Source: an uncultured Slackia sp. (lineage in GTDB: Bacteria; Actinomycetota; Coriobacteriia; Coriobacteriales; Eggerthellaceae). From it: a DNA stretch of 15,497 bases. The first letter of the stretch is position 1. Every line of letters starts with the position of its first letter. Of the stretch, positions 1-8,299 are shown piece after piece. The stretch is from NCBI GenBank assembly GCA_937895975.1, contig CALBLG010000048.1, forward strand, positions 1 to 15,497, read 5' to 3'. The notes under the pieces were generated by a model that saw nothing but the letters and a program-made list of their open reading frames with translations, was not told where the DNA came from and did not search any database. A program made the translations under genes and the position numbers.

Positions 1-270
1 TTGGGAAAGCCCCATAGACGGCGGCCCCATGATAAGGCCCACGCGCACGTCGCACGGGTCGGGCGAACCCATAAGATCGCGACTTTCGGTGGTGGCGGAA
101 AATTCCACCGTGCCGTCCTCGCCCGCTTCGGCGCCCTTCGCGGCCTCGTCGCTCGCGCAGCCAGAAAGCCCCAGCGCCGCTCCAAATGCCGCCGCCGCGC
201 TCAGCGCCATAAAGCGTCGCCTGTCCATCATATGCGAAGCCGCGCGCGCGATGCCGTTTTCGAATGCCAT
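1..270 (-). CDS. Tat/lipobox lipoprotein, probable ABC transporter substrate-binding protein (5' part only)
   Basis: The first 90 codons of a minus-strand gene that runs off the left edge. The N-terminus has a twin-arginine-like stretch (DRRRFM, residues 16-21), an Ala-rich hydrophobic core and a lipobox LSGC with Cys38. This predicts a folded, lipid-anchored protein on the outer face of the membrane. An acidic spacer follows, then DVRVGLIMGPPSMGL (about residues 74-88), which resembles the first strand and loop of SsuA/NMT1-type binding proteins (VRIGxxKGPTxxGL in coriobacterial relatives). I start it at 270 because AAGGGCGG precedes that ATG; the two ATGs at 226-231 have no ribosome site. 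The substrate cannot be read from this fragment. Another Tat lipoprotein is possible; the export call is surer than the family call. Confidence 0.6.
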   Translation of the reverse strand, partial: MAFENGIARAASHMMDRRRFMALSAAAAFGAALGLSGCASDEAAKGAEAGEDGTVEFSATTESRDLMGSPDPCDVRVGLIMGPPSMGLSQ

Positions 271-311
271 AAAAGCCGCCCTTCGGTGCCGTATTTTTCA
301 AACAGCACCAA

Positions 312-317
312 AGTATA
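312..317 (-). promoter_or_regulatory. -10 element of the lipoprotein gene promoter
   Basis: On the minus strand TATACT matches the -10 consensus at five of six positions. It would start transcription near 305, leaving a leader of about 35 bases. No good -35 lies 16-18 bp upstream. Instead the palindrome at 339-354 is centred at about -41.5, the classic place for an activator that replaces a weak -35. Confidence 0.5.
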
Positions 318-338
318 GTCAACCATGGCTAATTTCGT

Positions 339-354
339 GGTAATTGAAGTTACC
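339..354. promoter_or_regulatory. GGTAA-N6-TTACC palindrome, putative operator
   Basis: The site reads GGTAATTGAAGTTACC, with 5-bp arms and a 6-bp spacer. It overlaps the expected -35 region of the minus-strand lipoprotein promoter. A near-identical, better palindrome occurs at 8300-8315 upstream of the surface-protein operon. A dimeric helix-turn-helix activator is the likely reader; LuxR-type regulators are abundant in Coriobacteriia, but the factor is not encoded here. Confidence 0.5.
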
Positions 355-553
355 TAATACGAACTTTCCTGAAAAACGTCCAAACACTTATCAATAAACC
401 TCGCATCTACCTACAAAGAAAGACGACTAAGGCTTTTGCGGGCTTCGGCTATGCGCATCATTCGAACATCGACGAGAGCTAAACGCCCTGCAGACTATCG
501 CCCCGACAGAGATGCCTTGTCGATCGACCGCCCGAGGGATGGGCCGCTAGTTG

Positions 554-633
554 CGGCATCGTGCTAAATAGATATCTTTTTTACAACGGCATCGTGTATA
601 ATTCCAGTATCTATAGTAACGGCATCGTGTATA
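554..633 (+). repeat. Three CGGCATCGTG direct repeats at exact 33-bp spacing (iteron-like operator)
   Basis: CGGCATCGTG occurs at 554-563, 587-596 and 620-629. Each start is 33 bp from the last, about three helical turns, so all copies face the same side of the DNA. The last two copies are identical over 16 bp (AACGGCATCGTGTATA, 585-600 and 618-633). The array brackets a TATAAT and ends 13 bp before the ATPase start codon. This suits cooperative binding by a regulator, possibly the gene product itself. Confidence 0.7.
597..602 (+). promoter_or_regulatory. -10 element for the DUF4143 ATPase
   Basis: A perfect TATAAT lies 45 bp before the ATG, directly after the middle repeat. No convincing -35 sits at 16-18 bp, where the sequence is AT-rich. 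The third repeat would fall just downstream of the start site, where a bound protein would block transcription. Confidence 0.45.
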
Positions 634-646
634 AACCGAGGTAAAA

Positions 647-2008
647 ATGCTAGAACGAAAAGCTATTCAGCAAATGATTTGCTGGAAAGAAAAATCCCAC
701 GGCACGGAAGCCTTACTGGTAGAAGGAGCGCGTCGCGTGGGCAAGAGCTTCGCCGTCGAGGCATTCGCCAAGAGGGAATACGAGACGTATATTCTGATTG
801 ACTTCGCCAACCTCCCTAAAGATGTTCAAAGCATATTTGACGAACAGAAAAACGACCTCGACACGTTCTTCATGCTGCTATCGACGTATTACCGCACCAC
901 GTTGTATGAACGCCGCTCGCTTATCATCTTTGACGAAGTACAGCGCTACCCCGCCGCTCGAGAGATGGTCAAATACCTCGTCGCCGACAGGCGCTACGAC
1001 TACATAGAAACTGGCTCGCTTATCTCAATCAAAAAGAACGTAAGGGGCATTCTCATCCCTTCCGAAGAGAGAAAGCTGGAAATGGGGCCCTTAGATTTTG
1101 AGGAATTCTGCTGGGCCATGAACGAGAAAAACCTCGCCGATTTGATAAGGGCGTCATTCAAGTCTCTCAAGCCATTACCCGATGCGTTGCACAAGCGCGC
1201 TTCGCGCCTTTGGAGGGAATATCTGCTGGTGGGCGGCATGCCGCAAGCGGTTTCAAAATACTTGGAGCATCGAGACTTCGGCCAGGTTGATTACGTGAAG
1301 CGAAGCATCCTTCAACTCTATTCGAATGATATCGGCAAGTTCGCCAATGGCGATGCGGGCCGAGTGCGCGCAATTTTCTCGCAAATACCGGGGCAGCTCT
1401 CGAAACACGAGAAGAAGTTCACCTTGTCTTCGGTATCGCCTAATGCAAGATTTCGTGACTTAGATTCGGCCTTTTTCTGGCTTGATGACGCCAGAATCGT
1501 CAACATCTGCTCAAGCTCGACCGACCCATCAGTCGGCCTCGGCCTCTACGAAGATTCCAGGTCGTTCAAATGTTATATGGCCGACACCGGTCTGCTTGTA
1601 TCGCAGGCTTTCGCCGACCGAAACGAAACGCCAAATGAGATATATAAAGATATCCTATTCGACAACCTTTCCATAAACGAGGGAATGCTTGTCGAGAACG
1701 CCATAGCACAGCAACTGCGCGCGAATGGACATAGGTTATTCTTCTTCTCGCGCTACGAAAAAGGCAACGCGCCCGCAACGATGGAAATCGATTTTCTAAT
1801 CGTGCGCGAATACGACAACGCCGCCATGAAAGCGCGCATATGCCCCATCGAGGTAAAATCCACTAAACATTACGGAACAAGTTCTCTCGATAAATTCAGG
1901 AAGCAATATGGCAAAAGGCTGGGCACCGAATACGTACTTCACCCTAAGCAAATTAAAGTCGAGGGAGAAAGGGTAAGCATCCCCCTTTACATGTCCATGT
2001 GTCTTTAA
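647..2008 (+). CDS. AAA-family ATPase with C-terminal DUF4143 nuclease-like domain
   Basis: This 453-aa protein belongs to the AAA_14/DUF4143 family, common accessory ATPases of unknown role. The ATPase half shows Walker A GARRVGKS (27-34), Walker B LIIFDEVQ (92-99) and a sensor-like ETGSLISI (121-128), followed by GPLDFEEF. The second half carries a PD-(D/E)xK-like pattern: Glu351, Asp382 in EIDF and Glu402-x-Lys404 in IEVKS. Length is usual for the family. GAGG at 638-641 stands 5 bases before the ATG. The gene and its upstream region are clearly AT-richer than the argS and Moco genes, which suggests transfer. It stands alone, facing the surface-protein operon, with a terminator between them. 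Substrate and biological role are unknown; links to toxin-antitoxin or defence functions would be speculation. Confidence 0.88.
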   Translation: MLERKAIQQMICWKEKSHGTEALLVEGARRVGKSFAVEAFAKREYETYILIDFANLPKDVQSIFDEQKNDLDTFFMLLSTYYRTTLYERRSLIIFDEVQRYPAAREMVKYLVADRRYDYIETGSLISIKKNVRGILIPSEERKLEMGPLDFEEFCWAMNEKNLADLIRASFKSLKPLPDALHKRASRLWREYLLVGGMPQAVSKYLEHRDFGQVDYVKRSILQLYSNDIGKFANGDAGRVRAIFSQIPGQLSKHEKKFTLSSVSPNARFRDLDSAFFWLDDARIVNICSSSTDPSVGLGLYEDSRSFKCYMADTGLLVSQAFADRNETPNEIYKDILFDNLSINEGMLVENAIAQQLRANGHRLFFFSRYEKGNAPATMEIDFLIVREYDNAAMKARICPIEVKSTKHYGTSSLDKFRKQYGKRLGTEYVLHPKQIKVEGERVSIPLYMSMCL

Positions 2009-2183
2009 GCCGGAACGACCCGCATCAACACTACCCTACCGTCAAGTAAATCGTAGCTGATCGACGATTTGCTCGACCATACCGACCGTACTCGACGGGT
2101 ACATCGAAAGCGTCCAATGCCGAATGAGGTTTTCGCGCGCCAGAGCAAGACGCATTCCAATTCGAATTTACCCCCAACAGCAA

Positions 2184-2219
2184 AAAGCGCCGCGAAGCCT
2201 TTCGGCCTCGCGGCGCTTT
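2184..2219 (-). terminator. Strong hairpin terminator of the surface-protein operon
   Basis: A perfect 12-bp stem (AAAGCGCCGCGA against TCGCGGCGCTTT) continues inward after one mismatch to GCC-TTTC-GGC. Read on the minus strand it ends in TTTTTG, as an intrinsic terminator should, about 80 bp beyond the stop of the large gene. On the plus strand only TTTCC follows, so it may also stop ATPase transcripts, less well. The rest of 2009-2300 shows only a weak inverted repeat (2048-2054 with 2064-2070). Confidence 0.85.
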
Positions 2220-2300
2220 CCGTGTCTGATGCAGCGCACGGACATTCGCCCGGTGGGCCGCCGCTTAAAACGGCGACCCACCGCCACCAAGAACCAAACG

Positions 2301-5300
2301 TTACTTGGCGTCGTTGCCGTCCGAGCCGGCGATACCGACATCGGATGCGGCTTCGCCGCGCTTCTTGCGGCCCAGCAGCAGCCAGGCCGCGATGGCGGCC
2401 ACGGCCACCACGCCAAGCGCGATGCATGCGACAGCCACGGGGTCCATGCCGCCCTCGGCAGCGTCACCCTCGGCCGAAGCCTCTTGCGAGCCGGCCCTCT
2501 TCGAGGCGGAGGAAGCCTTCTTCGCCGCAGCGCTTTCGGAAGCAGCCGAGCCGCCCTCGTCGAGCGCGGCCAGCGCGGCCTCGGCGGCAGTTTCCTCGTC
2601 GGTCACGCCGTTAACGCCGTTCAAGATGGCCTGCGCCGCAGCTGGCAGCGTGCCGCCGCCCGACGCCGGCAGAGTGGACCCCAGGTCAATTTCCCAGTTG
2701 GCCGTCCAGGTATGGTCCCACACGCCGTTGAAAATGCCCGCAGCGATAGTCTGCGCCAACCAGCCGATGGTCACGCTCACCTGGCACGTGCCCGTGAAGC
2801 GCGTCTGACCCGCCGACGGCGTGCCCAAATCGATGGTAATGGCGGAACCGTCGAAGCTCACACCCGAGCCCCACACGTTGTGAATCACCATAACCTTGTC
2901 TTGAATGGTGACGGGGATGCGCACATACGCATGGCCCGAGCCATCCACCACCAGCGTAGCGTTATTCGCCACAGGCGTGCTGGGCGGGAACCCGCCGTTG
3001 GACAGGTGCGGGTTCAGCGGCAAGCCGGTTTGCGACTTAGGCAGCCACACATTGCCCGACACCGTATAGGTGCCAGCCGCCAGGTGGCCGTCGGTCGTGG
3101 TGGAAATGGAGCCATTACCGTTGGCGCCACCGTTGTTACCGTTCGAGCCATTGGTGCCCGAGTTGCCCTGATTGCCCGTGGAGCCGTTGTCGCCACTGTT
3201 GTTACCGCCATTCTCGGCGGAATCCTTCTTGGCAAGCTCCCCAAGCGCACTGCCGTTATCGCCCGTATCGCCGAACGAAATCTGGGTGCTATCGGAGGTC
3301 TGCTCAAGCGAGTCGTAATCGACCGTCAACTCAAGCGCTACGTCGCCATCGGGCGCGATGTCCGTATCGATGGGCACCGCATAGAGCGTCGAACCCTTAA
3401 ACGTATACGTCACGCTACCTGAATCCTGCGCATCGCTCAATACTGCACCCATTTTAGAGATACGCGTGTCGTACTTGCCATAAGAGCCAGCAGCGTTCAC
3501 CGAATACTTCGTGGCAAAGGGCGCCTTGGAACGCATGACCCACACATTTGACAGCTGATCGCACGCGCCCAAAGACTGCGTGGTGAACACTGGGTTGTCG
3601 ATAGGAAGCACCAGTGTTTTCGTGCCATCCTCGGCCACGACAAGCGTGGCATTCATAGACATGGGGTCGGTCGGCACCTTGTTCGCGTCAACGGGGAATT
3701 CGGATGTTCCCTCGTCGATGCCGAACGGATTGTTGGGGTTGTTGGCGTAGACCGTAGTGCCCTTGAGCACGGGATTGTACTGGCCGGGCATGGAAAGATT
3801 AGCAGTCACCTTATAGGTTCCCACCGAGATGTTCTGCACCGTCACCGCGCCAGAATTGAACTTGGCGAATTCGTAATTTTTGGCAGAACCCCCCGTAAGC
3901 CCGATTTCGTACGACTGGCCCTTGGCGTAAGCAGACGGTACGCCCGTCAACTCGGGAGCCTTGTAATCCGCAGCGGTCGTGGCGTCCTCGCCGCCGACAA
4001 AACCATCTACCACGACGTCGAGTTTGGCCTTTCCGCCCGCGACCACGGTCTCGTCGCTTACGGAAGCAGCCAACGGCGCCTTGGCGATGCTCCACTTGAA
4101 CTCCTTAGCGCCCTTGGTACCGTCCGCCCAGGCATAACCGGCATTAAGCGTTACCGTAGTAGCATACTCTCCAGCGTCCTTGGCCGAGGCATCGCCCGAA
4201 AGCGCCCAATAGTCGTTAGCTTGAATGGCTTGCTGCTCGGCACCTGTATACGTAAGATTCGAAGAAACCTGAGGATCGACAACCTCGCCCTTCGCCTTAA
4301 CGGTAAGCGTGGCAGCCTTGTAGCCATAGAACGAATAGTTCTTGGCCGAGCCACCCGACACGGCAAGCTTGTACGTGCCCGGTTCGAGAGCAGAAAGGCT
4401 CTCGCCCTCGTGGCCCTCGACAGAAACCGTGGGCGCCACAAAATCTGCTACGGTGCCCTTAGCAGGATCCTCGTCATTAACAAGACCGGTCAATGTATAC
4501 GCGTCGGCAAGGTTCGGCGTCTCGCCGTAGTTGACGGTAATGTCCTTAGCCGAAACTTTCAACGGAGCTTGAGCAATTGACCAGCTCACAGTCGCCAGAG
4601 GCGCTGCACTTGCTGGCTCAGCGTCAACCGCAGAATACCATCCGCCGAGCCAGATATCACGCTCCTTGATGATGGCGGCCTTGTAATCACCAGCGTCGAC
4701 TCCAGAAAGACCGGTACCACTGCTTCCTGCATGAACCCGTACGCCCGTTTGCTCCTTGCCATTGTAGACAAGACCTTTAACGGGAGAAGGGAGCATGACT
4801 TGGCTTTGGTCTCCGGAATAGCAAGCCCACGTAAAGGTTCCTGCCCCATATAATTCATTGTAGTTGTCGGCAGCACCGCCATAAGGAAGCTGATTGTAGG
4901 AATCGATAGCGAAACTCGGATTATATTCGCGCTTAGCAATGCTTGGAGCCACGTACCCCTTTGCTGTCTGCTCAGATTCCCCATTCACAAATCCGGTAAC
5001 GAGAACCATGTACATAGGACCATCGTCTACGGGGAAATCGTTGAAGTTGACGCACTCCGACTGGTATTCCGCCGTCAAGGTCGCTTTTCCAATGCTCCAT
5101 GCAAGCTCTTTAGGGTCAGTAGTTCCATCCTCCCATACATTGCCGGAATTAAGAGTCAACGTTGCCTTATACTCGCCTGCATCAATCGCGCTTGCCTGAC
5201 CGGAAACGCTGAATCCCACCGGATTAGAAACAGCGTACTGAACATCACCGTCATACGTCGCATCGGCAGCGGACGGAATGGCAACAGTTCCTTCAGGCAA

Positions 5301-7379
5301 AATGGTAACCGTACAGGTCGGATACCTGAAATCATAGTTCTTTGCACTGCCACCGCAAATAGTTACCGTATATGTGCCAGGAGTATGCAGCTGTTCCTCC
5401 GTGACACCCTCGATATGAGGGGCAACATAATCAGCAGCCGTAGAGGCATCTTCTCCGTTGACGAATCCAGAAACATCGACGGTCAGGTCGCTAATACTGT
5501 GCAGCTCACCAAGCGTAAACGACGCGCGTGAAAGCGTTGCCGTGAGCGGCGCTTTCGAAATCGTCCACTCAACATCACGAGGCTCGCTCGTGCACGTATC
5601 CCACCAATACCCTGGCGTATTCCAATCCATACCAGTCGTGGGAGAGAGGGTCGCACGGTATGTCCCCGCATCCACATAAGAGTTTGCCGAGAGCGTGGAA
5701 AAAACTCCATTGGACCAATCGTCCCAAGGAGTTCGACCCATACTGACAATGCCCGTTCCCTTAAATGCAGTACCATCCTGCTGCTCAACGCCAATCTGGT
5801 CTTTGCCATTATAGACAAGGCCTTCCTTGACCTTAGGCATCTGACCTTCCGTCATAGAAACATAAATGGTTGCGCTCATCGCCGTTACGGAATAATTGGC
5901 GGTTTCAAACGTCCTTTTAGTAAGGCTACTAGGATTGTATCTAGCACTAACGGAGCCCGATGGAACGAGCTGCTTTTTGAGCATCGAATCGCTATTGCCC
6001 CATCTGCTAAATTTCACCGTTATCTTTTGGAGGCCCTCCTGGAACCCCTCTACATTTTCTGGGGTGTCATCCCCCTGAAAACCCTCCCATTGAGACTGCT
6101 CGGCAATTTGGTCTGCGCTCGGCAGAAGGGCTTTGGTCGCTTCGTAACTACCCTGCCACGCAATAATGCCCTCGTATTTATTTGTAACGTGGGCTTTTTC
6201 AATTTTCCAAGAGTACGTACGTTGTTCCGTACCCTTGGTATCTTGCCAAATATACCCCTCTCGAGGTTCCAGGGTTACGGAATAATCGCCGGCATTTTTC
6301 GCGGCGACATCGCCCTCGACAACAGTCGTCGTTGCAGCATCATATGATACGCCAACCTGAGTTTCGGCATTGTACGTTAGCTTTTCGCTTGCAGCTACCG
6401 GAACTGAAGAGTATTTAATCTTGCTTTCTACGTTCGAAAAATCAACCGTCAAGTCCAAGGGGACTGAACCTTCGGCGCCCAACAACGACACATACTCCTC
6501 GCAAGAACCGAACGTCCAACCATTACTGCCATCGGACGTATGTTTGCTATCGGATGTGAGCTTAACTGTGATTGAGTTAATTCGACTTGTACGGTCAACG
6601 CGTTTAATCTCGCCTTTTCCGTCCCTTGGCCCATATTCTCCATAGCGCAACTGCGTGGAGACAACCTCCAAACCGTCGCTTCCCGTTACAGATTGCAATG
6701 TGAATACCGGGTTCCGTAGGGGAATAGTCAGCAAGGCAGTACCGTCATCATTGACCACAAGTGTCGCGTTGTTTTCAACATGAGACGTAGGAACGCCACC
6801 GTCAACATCGCTGCCATCGGTATCCTCGACAATGCCAAGAGGATTATTAGCATTCGTCATATATGCCTGAATGCCCCTAACGAATGGATTTTTTGCGGAA
6901 GGCATAAACACATTTGCCGTGACAGTATAGGTTCCGGGAGCATAATCGGCCAAGTGGATTTCTTGCGCGGGATTTTCCGCGTCATACGGAACAGAGGCCG
7001 CGTCGGAAAGCAATTCCATGCCGTAAGAAATAGCGTCATCGACAGAATAGGTTTCTGTCTTAGCTTGTTCGGCTGGCGCTTCGCTAATCGTTTCCGAAGA
7101 AGCAACGCTCGATGCGTCTCCGGCAATTTCAGCATTATCCGCTTCCTCCGATTCGCCCGCCTCGCCATTTTGCGTTGTGCTCGGAGCATCTTGCACGTCA
7201 CCGTTGCCGCTTTCCGCGTTTGCCTCCGTAGCGCCCAAAGGCGCTGACTCGGCCACATAAGTCGAGTCGGCGCCAGATTCCTCGATAGAATCGGTCGCAA
7301 AAGCCGATGCGGGGATTTGCCCCACGGCCAAGGCGGCGGTAATAGCGACGACGGTGAGTTTTTTAAACACCGTCTTCAT
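2301..7379 (-). CDS. Giant modular membrane-anchored surface protein with three NEAT/Shp-like domains and Ig-like/MBG repeats
   Basis: This 1692-aa protein has a Sec signal peptide (MKTVFKKL, hydrophobic core, cut near AFA-TD at about 28-29). An acidic low-complexity stretch runs from about 30 to 110. Three copies of one domain resembling NEAT/Shp haem-binding folds lie at about 147-315, 1186-1356 and 1435-1568. They share GTYxVxxN, NATLVV and, in the first two, NPVFTxQS. Between copies 1 and 2 are five alternating pairs (about 325-1182). One module type has YxGxxQ, DAGxY and WxIxKA; the other is MBG-like with GFVNGEDA and GGSAKNYxF. A Gly/Asn/Ser-rich linker covers 1385-1425 and an Ala/Ser-rich stalk about 1575-1643. 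A membrane helix (1647-1669) then RKKR (1671-1674) anchor it; there is no LPXTG. The ribosome site overlaps the stop of the upstream gene. A ligand-binding or adhesive role is inferred. Confidence 0.85.
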   Translation of the reverse strand: MKTVFKKLTVVAITAALAVGQIPASAFATDSIEESGADSTYVAESAPLGATEANAESGNGDVQDAPSTTQNGEAGESEEADNAEIAGDASSVASSETISEAPAEQAKTETYSVDDAISYGMELLSDAASVPYDAENPAQEIHLADYAPGTYTVTANVFMPSAKNPFVRGIQAYMTNANNPLGIVEDTDGSDVDGGVPTSHVENNATLVVNDDGTALLTIPLRNPVFTLQSVTGSDGLEVVSTQLRYGEYGPRDGKGEIKRVDRTSRINSITVKLTSDSKHTSDGSNGWTFGSCEEYVSLLGAEGSVPLDLTVDFSNVESKIKYSSVPVAASEKLTYNAETQVGVSYDAATTTVVEGDVAAKNAGDYSVTLEPREGYIWQDTKGTEQRTYSWKIEKAHVTNKYEGIIAWQGSYEATKALLPSADQIAEQSQWEGFQGDDTPENVEGFQEGLQKITVKFSRWGNSDSMLKKQLVPSGSVSARYNPSSLTKRTFETANYSVTAMSATIYVSMTEGQMPKVKEGLVYNGKDQIGVEQQDGTAFKGTGIVSMGRTPWDDWSNGVFSTLSANSYVDAGTYRATLSPTTGMDWNTPGYWWDTCTSEPRDVEWTISKAPLTATLSRASFTLGELHSISDLTVDVSGFVNGEDASTAADYVAPHIEGVTEEQLHTPGTYTVTICGGSAKNYDFRYPTCTVTILPEGTVAIPSAADATYDGDVQYAVSNPVGFSVSGQASAIDAGEYKATLTLNSGNVWEDGTTDPKELAWSIGKATLTAEYQSECVNFNDFPVDDGPMYMVLVTGFVNGESEQTAKGYVAPSIAKREYNPSFAIDSYNQLPYGGAADNYNELYGAGTFTWACYSGDQSQVMLPSPVKGLVYNGKEQTGVRVHAGSSGTGLSGVDAGDYKAAIIKERDIWLGGWYSAVDAEPASAAPLATVSWSIAQAPLKVSAKDITVNYGETPNLADAYTLTGLVNDEDPAKGTVADFVAPTVSVEGHEGESLSALEPGTYKLAVSGGSAKNYSFYGYKAATLTVKAKGEVVDPQVSSNLTYTGAEQQAIQANDYWALSGDASAKDAGEYATTVTLNAGYAWADGTKGAKEFKWSIAKAPLAASVSDETVVAGGKAKLDVVVDGFVGGEDATTAADYKAPELTGVPSAYAKGQSYEIGLTGGSAKNYEFAKFNSGAVTVQNISVGTYKVTANLSMPGQYNPVLKGTTVYANNPNNPFGIDEGTSEFPVDANKVPTDPMSMNATLVVAEDGTKTLVLPIDNPVFTTQSLGACDQLSNVWVMRSKAPFATKYSVNAAGSYGKYDTRISKMGAVLSDAQDSGSVTYTFKGSTLYAVPIDTDIAPDGDVALELTVDYDSLEQTSDSTQISFGDTGDNGSALGELAKKDSAENGGNNSGDNGSTGNQGNSGTNGSNGNNGGANGNGSISTTTDGHLAAGTYTVSGNVWLPKSQTGLPLNPHLSNGGFPPSTPVANNATLVVDGSGHAYVRIPVTIQDKVMVIHNVWGSGVSFDGSAITIDLGTPSAGQTRFTGTCQVSVTIGWLAQTIAAGIFNGVWDHTWTANWEIDLGSTLPASGGGTLPAAAQAILNGVNGVTDEETAAEAALAALDEGGSAASESAAAKKASSASKRAGSQEASAEGDAAEGGMDPVAVACIALGVVAVAAIAAWLLLGRKKRGEAASDVGIAGSDGNDAK

Positions 7380-7383
7380 TGTT

Positions 7384-7389
7384 CTTCCT
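7384..7389 (-). promoter_or_regulatory. Ribosome site of the large gene overlapping the upstream stop codon
   Basis: On the minus strand AGGAAG lies four bases before the ATG at 7379 and shares bases with the TAG (7388-7390) of the small Tat-protein gene. Only 8 bp separate the two reading frames. Translational coupling from one mRNA is therefore likely. Confidence 0.7.
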
Positions 7390-8029
7390 ACTCAGCGGTA
7401 ATGGTAGAGAAATCGATGGCAAGGGTGGCAGTCCATGTTAGATAACCGGGAACAAGCATGCTCATAGGCCACGGAGCCTTCTTATATGCCGCATATTCCT
7501 TGCAATCGCCCAGGGTATAGGTAGATTTTTGGGAGGAAAGTTCGAACGTAATAGAATCAATCCTCTTGAGGGAATTGCCATCAGTATCGCTGTAAATAGC
7601 GTCAGTCGTGGAGTAGTCGAAAACCGTAATATCGCCGCTCTCATTGTCGCCGGCCTCAAGCAACATGAAGCAAGGATTAACAAGAGGAACCGTAACGAAC
7701 GTCGAACCATCTTCAACCCAAATAGTTGCATTCAAACCGGTATTCGGCGTCTCGGGAAGAGAACCGCTCTCATTAGGATCAGTCGGGTTGGTAAAGTAGG
7801 CGTCCTTGTGAATCAACACAATGGTCTTGCTGATATACAGATTTGCGTTGACCTTGTACTCAACGCCCTCTTCCATCGTCACGCTATCAGCAAAAGCGAA
7901 TTTCGGCAACGCTACTCCTTGCAAAGTCGAAGCAGCAGCGACACCCGCCACGGTAACCCCTGCCAACTTCAAAAAATCTCGTCGAGAAGTCGTGGTGTTA
8001 TCGAGGCTGATTTCTTTGAGGTCGCTCAT
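7388..8029 (-). CDS. Tat-exported single-domain NEAT/Shp-like protein
   Basis: This 213-aa protein has a textbook twin-arginine motif SRRDFLK (15-21), a hydrophobic core, and a probable cut after AFA (45-47). The rest, about 55-210, is one copy of the domain found three times in the large protein encoded 8 bp downstream. It shares VNANLY, LNATIWV, LVNPCF and a C-terminal stretch RIDSITFELSS...YTLGDCKEY...IDFSTI, which closely follows RINSITVKLTS...FGSCEEY...VDFSNV of copy 1. There is no lipobox, sortase motif or membrane helix after the signal, so it is probably free outside the cell or held by a partner. Tat export implies folding, perhaps with a cofactor, before transport. AAAGGAG (8037-8043) stands 7 bases before the ATG. 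The NEAT/Shp likeness is from pattern recognition; the ligand is unknown. Confidence 0.82.
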   Translation of the reverse strand: MSDLKEISLDNTTTSRRDFLKLAGVTVAGVAAASTLQGVALPKFAFADSVTMEEGVEYKVNANLYISKTIVLIHKDAYFTNPTDPNESGSLPETPNTGLNATIWVEDGSTFVTVPLVNPCFMLLEAGDNESGDITVFDYSTTDAIYSDTDGNSLKRIDSITFELSSQKSTYTLGDCKEYAAYKKAPWPMSMLVPGYLTWTATLAIDFSTITAE

Positions 8030-8101
8030 TTGCGAACTCCTTTCTATGTCCGACGAGCAATGCCCGTCCTTCCGCAGCCCTTTACCGCAGAAACAACGAA
8101 T

Positions 8102-8188
8102 TCATGCAGCAGGCCCTTCTGGGCGGCATGCCGGCAAGTCCAAGCAAGAATGTACGCTTAGGCGAACTTGCGGGGCGCATTGTTGCAT
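8102..8188 (-). CDS. Possible 28-aa leader peptide upstream of the Tat-protein gene
   Basis: A short minus-strand frame starts MQQCAPQVRL and ends RPEGPAA. It holds three cysteines and lies in the leader of the surface-protein operon, 73 bp before the Tat-protein ATG. No clear ribosome site precedes it. It could be a regulatory upstream ORF, or chance. Confidence 0.2.
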   Translation of the reverse strand: MQQCAPQVRLSVHSCLDLPACRPEGPAA

Positions 8189-8299
8189 AAAGGCAACTCG
8201 TTGTGAAGGGAGAATTTTTAAAAATCTTTCCAGCGGCTAACTTACCTGGGATTTTACGTTATGCGCATTCCATCTGGGGCAATGCAAAAGTTAGATTTT

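Larger units (their letters stand above)
271..646. other. Divergent intergenic region
   Basis: This region separates the minus-strand lipoprotein gene from the plus-strand ATPase. The left part (271-354) holds the lipoprotein leader, its -10 and the palindrome. The right part (554-646) holds three spaced repeats and the ATPase promoter and ribosome site. I see no gene, RNA or clear repeat in 355-553. Confidence 0.6.

Noticed and set aside
554..633. CRISPR-like periodic repeats
   Set aside because: Only 10-16 bp are conserved per 33-bp step, there are three copies, and no cas genes are near; an operator array fits better.
2301..2500. Sortase anchor at the end of the large surface protein
   Set aside because: The C-terminus has a membrane helix and a basic RKKR but no LPXTG-like motif before it, and a further 18 residues follow.
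2124..3422. Open frame of over 400 codons on the plus strand
   Set aside because: It runs through the terminator and antisense to the GC-rich end of the surface-protein gene; composition is Arg/Gly/Ala noise.
7380..7390. Separate promoter or terminator between the two surface-protein genes
   Set aside because: The gap is 8 bp and is taken up by the ribosome site, so there is no room for either.
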